A stretch of DNA of 18,997 nt. Source: SVTX01 sp964526505. Its GTDB lineage: Bacteria; Bacillota; Clostridia; Oscillospirales; CAG-272. Positions 15,852-18,997 of this stretch are shown piece by piece. Under the pieces are notes generated by a model. It saw only the letters and a list, made by a program, of their open reading frames with translations. It had not been told where the DNA came from and did not search any database. A program made the position numbers and the translations under genes. How positions within the stretch are numbered: the stretch's first letter is position 1; each line of letters opens with the position of its first letter. Location: the NCBI GenBank assembly GCA_964526505.1, contig CAZGJC010000035.1:1-18997 (forward strand). Direction: 5' to 3'.

Positions 15852-18395
15852 ATGAAAAAAAGTTTTCTGATTCTTCTCAGCGTTTTACTTATTGCCATGC
15901 TTGCATTTGCAGGTTGCAACAACAATGAGGATGAAAACAATTCCGAAGCAAATTCAACGGGTAATACCGAGGGACAGACCGAAGGTACCACGGAGCATAC
16001 CCACACGTTTGCGGAAGAATGGTCAAGCGACGCCGAAAACCACTGGCATGCTTCAACTTGCGACCACAAGGACGAAAAGTCCGACGTTGCGGCACACGTT
16101 GACGAGGACGACGACGGAATGTGCGATGTTTGCAAATATTCAAATTGCGAACATACATACGACGAGAGCAAATGGTCAAGCGACGCAGACAGTCACTGGC
16201 ACGCTTCAACTTGCGGTCATAACGTAAAAAAAGATGAGTCTGCACACAAGGACGAGAACAAAGACGGTATTTGCGATGTTTGCGAATACGTAATTTGTGC
16301 CCACACTTACGCTAACGCTTGGTCAAGCAATGAACTTTCACACTGGAAGATGTCTACTTGCGGTTGCTTCGTTATCAAAGACAAAGCAAATCACGATATG
16401 GCAGGCGAGGGCGGAAGTTGTTCCGTATGCGGTGCCGAAAACATTATGGGCGGTATCATTGACGCAGTTACAGGTGAAGATGTTGCCGAAAAAATCGCAA
16501 GCGGTTCGGTAAACTACAACACGGCAAAAATCGATTACCAGTTCGGAAACGGATACACACACATCTTGTATAAAGACCACGGTGAATATGCGGACGGCGA
16601 ATCTTATGAATACTGGCACTATATGCTTGAAGATTCCATATTCTCGCTCAGAAGCATAAAATACGATTCTTGGGATTACGGCATTTCGAAGTTCAATTCG
16701 GAAGAAGCAAATCTTTTGGGATATGTTTTCTCACTTGATGATATAACTTACGGCGACCCCGATGCATACGGCGTTGAAAATCTGATTTATCAACTCTACA
16801 ACTATGCGTCCATAGACGGACATGAGGACGTTGCGAAAACATACGAGTCTTACTACAACGCAGAAAACGGCGAATACGGATTTACTTTCTATGTACTCAG
16901 TTCCTACACCGATGAGGGTATAACCACTTACACAAAACTTGTAGTTGTAAGCACTACATTTACTATCAGCGAGGGCGGTTCTATCGCTACGGCAAATGTT
17001 AACATAAAGGCATACTGGGATTACGATAACGACTTTACGGTTGACGAGAACGGTGTTGCAACTGTTGTTGACGGTGCGGAAGTTGACGCCGAGACAACAT
17101 ATTCCATCACTCAGGTTGAGGGTGAAAGAAACGCAACTCCTTATCACGATATGGATAAAATTCTTGCAAAGTCCTTTGCGGTTACGGACGAAAACGGAAA
17201 CGCACTCTCCGGAAAGCCTTCATTAGAGTTGGGTAATCAGTATACTTTCGGTTTGTCTGCAATCACGCCCGACACTGCATATTTAGGATATGACACTCCC
17301 GAATTCTCGGCACAGTTGGACGGAGAAGACGCATACTGTTACATAACATTTGACGAAAGCACAAATACATTCTATTTTTCACCTTATGACAGCGGTACGC
17401 TTGAAATTACAATTAAGACTGCATTGTACGAAGTTACGGTAGAGTTTGAAGTTCTTGCACCTCAACTCGGATCGCTTACGGCTCTTCGTTATGCTGATGA
17501 TTTCTGGAATCATGACACAATTGACGGCAATGAAACAATGGCTGTCGGAGAGACAATGTACATTTCTATTGAACCGGATAATTGGAGTGCGGACTATGCC
17601 GTAAATGCCAACTGCACCGGCGGAACTCTTCAATCCTTTGGTATTTTAACAAACGGATACAAGTTTACGGCAACCGAAGCGGGTGAATACACGCTTACAT
17701 TTACATCCATTGCAAATCCAGAAATCTCGGTTTCATTTACGGTTACCGTGGGCAGTGCAACTGCGGTTAATCCCGAGGATGTTTTGAGCGGAACGTGGAC
17801 AGGAAACTTCTTTGAAGGATTTGACGATCACGATATTTCCATAACATTCAGCCCGAGTGCCGAAAATGTATTGCAGGGAACAATCGAAGTGGTTGACAAA
17901 TACCGTAATGACTCCAATCCGAATATGGGTGGTACTGCAACAACGATATATTCATATAAGTACAGCGACGACGAGATTTCGATAAATTATGTTTCGGGTG
18001 ACGATGCAAAAGTTGAGTTTGCTTTGTCAATAAATGCCAAGGGTAAATTGTGTCTTACATATAATGACAGTTATTACAATGAAGAACAGACAGCTGTTTT
18101 GAACTACGGTTCCTCGAACAACGGCGATGACGAAGAGTTTATCGGTATGTGGGCTAACTACAACGATGACGGTGAAAAAGCATACAGCCTGACAATATTC
18201 GAAGACGGTACGGCAACTCTTTATGATTGCGGTGTAGACTATCAGGATAATTTTACTTGGGTTACTGAGGACGGAACACTTTACTTGATATACAGCGGCA
18301 ATATGGATGAACCGTATGCCAAATGTTCTATCGATGGTGGATATTTGGTCTACGAGTATTGTTTGGGTTCGATGACATTTATATCAGACAACTGA
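15852..18395 (+). CDS. Secreted lipoprotein with three His/Cys/Asp repeat modules
   Basis: Encodes 847 residues with AAGGAGG just before the start. The signal peptide ends AFAGC, lipid-anchored at C22 (Phe at -3 is slightly unusual but acceptable). After an Asn/Glu/Thr-rich linker come three modules with a 50-residue period (about 51-98, 101-148, 151-195). Each has HT[FY], a WSS[DN] core, SHW or NHWHAST-C, then a His, and in the first two a D-x-[DN]-x-DG loop followed by CDVC; the third ends CSVC with the acidic loop lost. The mid-region is Asp/Tyr-rich, followed by Ig-like stretches (about 440-640). Two C-terminal lipocalin-like or METHOD-unknown beta segments start at GTWTGNF (about 647) and GMWANY (about 766). 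No enzyme motif is seen. It lies 101 bases after the first lipoprotein, with an AT-rich spacer and no convincing promoter, so it is probably the last operon gene. Confidence 0.82.
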   Translation: MKKSFLILLSVLLIAMLAFAGCNNNEDENNSEANSTGNTEGQTEGTTEHTHTFAEEWSSDAENHWHASTCDHKDEKSDVAAHVDEDDDGMCDVCKYSNCEHTYDESKWSSDADSHWHASTCGHNVKKDESAHKDENKDGICDVCEYVICAHTYANAWSSNELSHWKMSTCGCFVIKDKANHDMAGEGGSCSVCGAENIMGGIIDAVTGEDVAEKIASGSVNYNTAKIDYQFGNGYTHILYKDHGEYADGESYEYWHYMLEDSIFSLRSIKYDSWDYGISKFNSEEANLLGYVFSLDDITYGDPDAYGVENLIYQLYNYASIDGHEDVAKTYESYYNAENGEYGFTFYVLSSYTDEGITTYTKLVVVSTTFTISEGGSIATANVNIKAYWDYDNDFTVDENGVATVVDGAEVDAETTYSITQVEGERNATPYHDMDKILAKSFAVTDENGNALSGKPSLELGNQYTFGLSAITPDTAYLGYDTPEFSAQLDGEDAYCYITFDESTNTFYFSPYDSGTLEITIKTALYEVTVEFEVLAPQLGSLTALRYADDFWNHDTIDGNETMAVGETMYISIEPDNWSADYAVNANCTGGTLQSFGILTNGYKFTATEAGEYTLTFTSIANPEISVSFTVTVGSATAVNPEDVLSGTWTGNFFEGFDDHDISITFSPSAENVLQGTIEVVDKYRNDSNPNMGGTATTIYSYKYSDDEISINYVSGDDAKVEFALSINAKGKLCLTYNDSYYNEEQTAVLNYGSSNNGDDEEFIGMWANYNDDGEKAYSLTIFEDGTATLYDCGVDYQDNFTWVTEDGTLYLIYSGNMDEPYAKCSIDGGYLVYEYCLGSMTFISDN
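16002..16436 (+). repeat. Three in-frame 150-bp repeats in the lipoprotein gene
   Basis: Units begin at 16002, 16152 and 16302, exactly 150 bases apart. Units 1 and 2 share stretches such as TGGTCAAGCGACGC and GCTTCAACTTGCG and are close at the DNA level, while unit 3 has diverged and lacks the acidic loop. This fits stepwise tandem duplication with decay of the last copy. Confidence 0.85.
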
Positions 18396-18426
18396 TATTT
18401 AGGCAATTAAAGCAAAAACAATAACG

Positions 18427-18460
18427 AAAGTCCCCACGGCGTAAGTCGTGGGAACTTTTA
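18427..18460 (+). terminator. Probable terminator of the MoxR/lipoprotein operon
   Basis: AAAGT-C-CCCACG and CGTGGG-A-ACTTT pair across an 8-base loop, about 30 bases after the last stop codon. The following T-run is short (TTTTA), so termination may be partial or may rely on the hairpins farther down. Confidence 0.6.
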
Positions 18461-18461
18461 T

Positions 18462-18534
18462 ACTTTCTGCAAGCGGAAAGTGCTAAAAGAACATTTTTTT
18501 ACAACACTTTCTGTCAACAGCAACAGAAAGTGTT
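18462..18534 (+). repeat. Two hairpins with a shared ACTTTCTG core
   Basis: The first is ACTTTCTG (18462-18469), loop CAAG, CGGAAAGT (18474-18481), 8 bp with one G-U. The second is AACACTTTCTG (18503-18513), a 10-base loop, CAGAAAGTGTT (18524-18534), a perfect 11-bp inverted repeat. Both carry the same arm sequence, which suggests a duplicated element rather than two independent terminators. Confidence 0.6.
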
Positions 18535-18546
18535 CAAAGAATGCCG

Positions 18547-18637
18547 TTCAAGGGAAGGGGATTTGATTTTTCAACACGGCGATTTTCCAAAAGAAAAATC
18601 TTCGTGTTTCAAATCTGCATACCCCCTCACCCTTGAA
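18547..18637. repeat. Long imperfect palindrome, about 91 bp
   Basis: The outer arms TTCAAGGG and CCCTTGAA pair, followed inward by AGGGG with CCCCT, GATTTG-like with CAAATC, and CACG..GATTTT with AAAATC..CGTG around an A-rich tip, with bulges between. This is larger than an ordinary terminator and may be a dispersed repeat, a miniature mobile element, or a structured RNA. Confidence 0.5.
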
Positions 18638-18716
18638 AATTCCCACCCTTTTTGCGTAGTTTGTTGGGGAGGGTAAGGTATATTGAAAATGCAAAGTATA
18701 TGACTAACAACCTCTT

Positions 18717-18735
18717 CGGCACGGTAAACGTGCCG
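18717..18735. repeat. Short perfect hairpin
   Basis: CGGCACG (18717-18723), loop GTAAA, CGTGCCG (18729-18735). No T-run follows on either side, so it is not a standard terminator. Confidence 0.45.
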
Positions 18736-18771
18736 TTACACTATCCCTTACACGATAAGATATTCGGATGT

Positions 18772-18813
18772 AAAAAAGACCTCACGGGAGTAATCCCGTG
18801 AGGTCCGATTTTT
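18772..18813. terminator. Strong, probably bidirectional intrinsic terminator
   Basis: A perfect 12-bp stem, GACCTCACGGGA (18778-18789) and TCCCGTGAGGTC (18794-18805), closes on a GTAA tetraloop of the stable GNRA type. An A-run at 18772-18777 precedes it and a T-run at 18809-18813 follows. It could end read-through from the MoxR operon or serve a converging gene beyond the window. Confidence 0.8.
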
Positions 18814-18997
18814 ATATTGGGTTTTGCCGATTTTTAAGTCGGCTTGTCCAAAAACAAAATTTGTTTCGGGGCAACGCATTTTTTAATTTTAGGGGCAATT
18901 TGAATTATAAAAATTTCATTTCATAATTCGCTTAAAAAATGATTATAAAATCCGTGTTTTATAAGCATTTTCAAGGGTTTTCTGCGTAAAAAAAGAC

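Larger units (their letters stand above)
18396..18997. other. 602-base gene-free tail
   Basis: I find no reading frame with a ribosome site and no tRNA or known RNA here. The first two thirds are filled with the stem-loops listed separately. After 18814 the sequence becomes AT-rich, with a weak GCCGA/TCGGC hairpin at 18826-18843 and a 10-base direct repeat CCGATTTTTA at 18805 and 18827; otherwise I see nothing. Confidence 0.6.

Noticed and set aside
18396..18997. Possible CRISPR array or tRNA in the gene-free tail
   Set aside because: The repeats are palindromic hairpins with no regular spacing or spacers, and no cloverleaf with conserved tRNA bases was found.

Overview
The window looks like a chromosomal segment of a Clostridia-like Firmicute. 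Evidence: strong AGGAGG-type ribosome binding sites, sigma-A promoters with TTGACA and TATAAT boxes, lipoprotein signals of Gram-positive type, an RNase P RNA of apparent class A form, and the pairing rimO-pgsA. Moderate GC and many Asp/Asn/Gly-rich surface proteins fit an uncultured gut Clostridium, but the exact taxon cannot be read from this sequence alone.

Layout. Bases 1-86 hold the tail of an unidentified gene, followed by a P-loop NTPase of the PRK06851-like family (108-1157, +). It converges on a two-gene minus-strand operon, rimO (ribosomal protein S12 methylthiotransferase) then pgsA (phosphatidylglycerophosphate synthase), with two strong hairpins between. The rimO promoter sits back to back with the promoter of rnpB (3565-3936, +). 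rnpB shares a bidirectional terminator with a minus-strand two-component operon: an OmpR/PhoB-type response regulator and its HAMP-type sensor kinase, coupled by a 4-nt overlap.

The largest block (6169-18395, +) is a seven-gene run transcribed away from the two-component operon. It holds a membrane protein with a Gly/Asp-rich tail, a MoxR AAA+ ATPase, a DUF58 protein, a BatA-like membrane von Willebrand A (vWA) protein, a large membrane protein with two vWA metal sites, and two secreted lipoproteins. Most junctions are overlapping or a few bases apart. The first lipoprotein carries a nine-cysteine cluster. The second starts with three 50-residue His/Cys/Asp modules that look metal-binding. 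A near-consensus promoter at 5995-6023 drives the block, and just upstream lies an 11-bp tandem repeat of the kind OmpR/PhoB-family regulators bind. My inference is an envelope system: cytoplasmic MoxR/DUF58 act with membrane vWA proteins on the two exported lipoproteins, possibly under control of the divergent two-component system.

The last 600 bases (18396-18997) hold no gene that I can support. They contain several stem-loops: a weak terminator after the operon, two hairpins sharing the same core, a long imperfect palindrome, and a very strong hairpin followed by a T-run.
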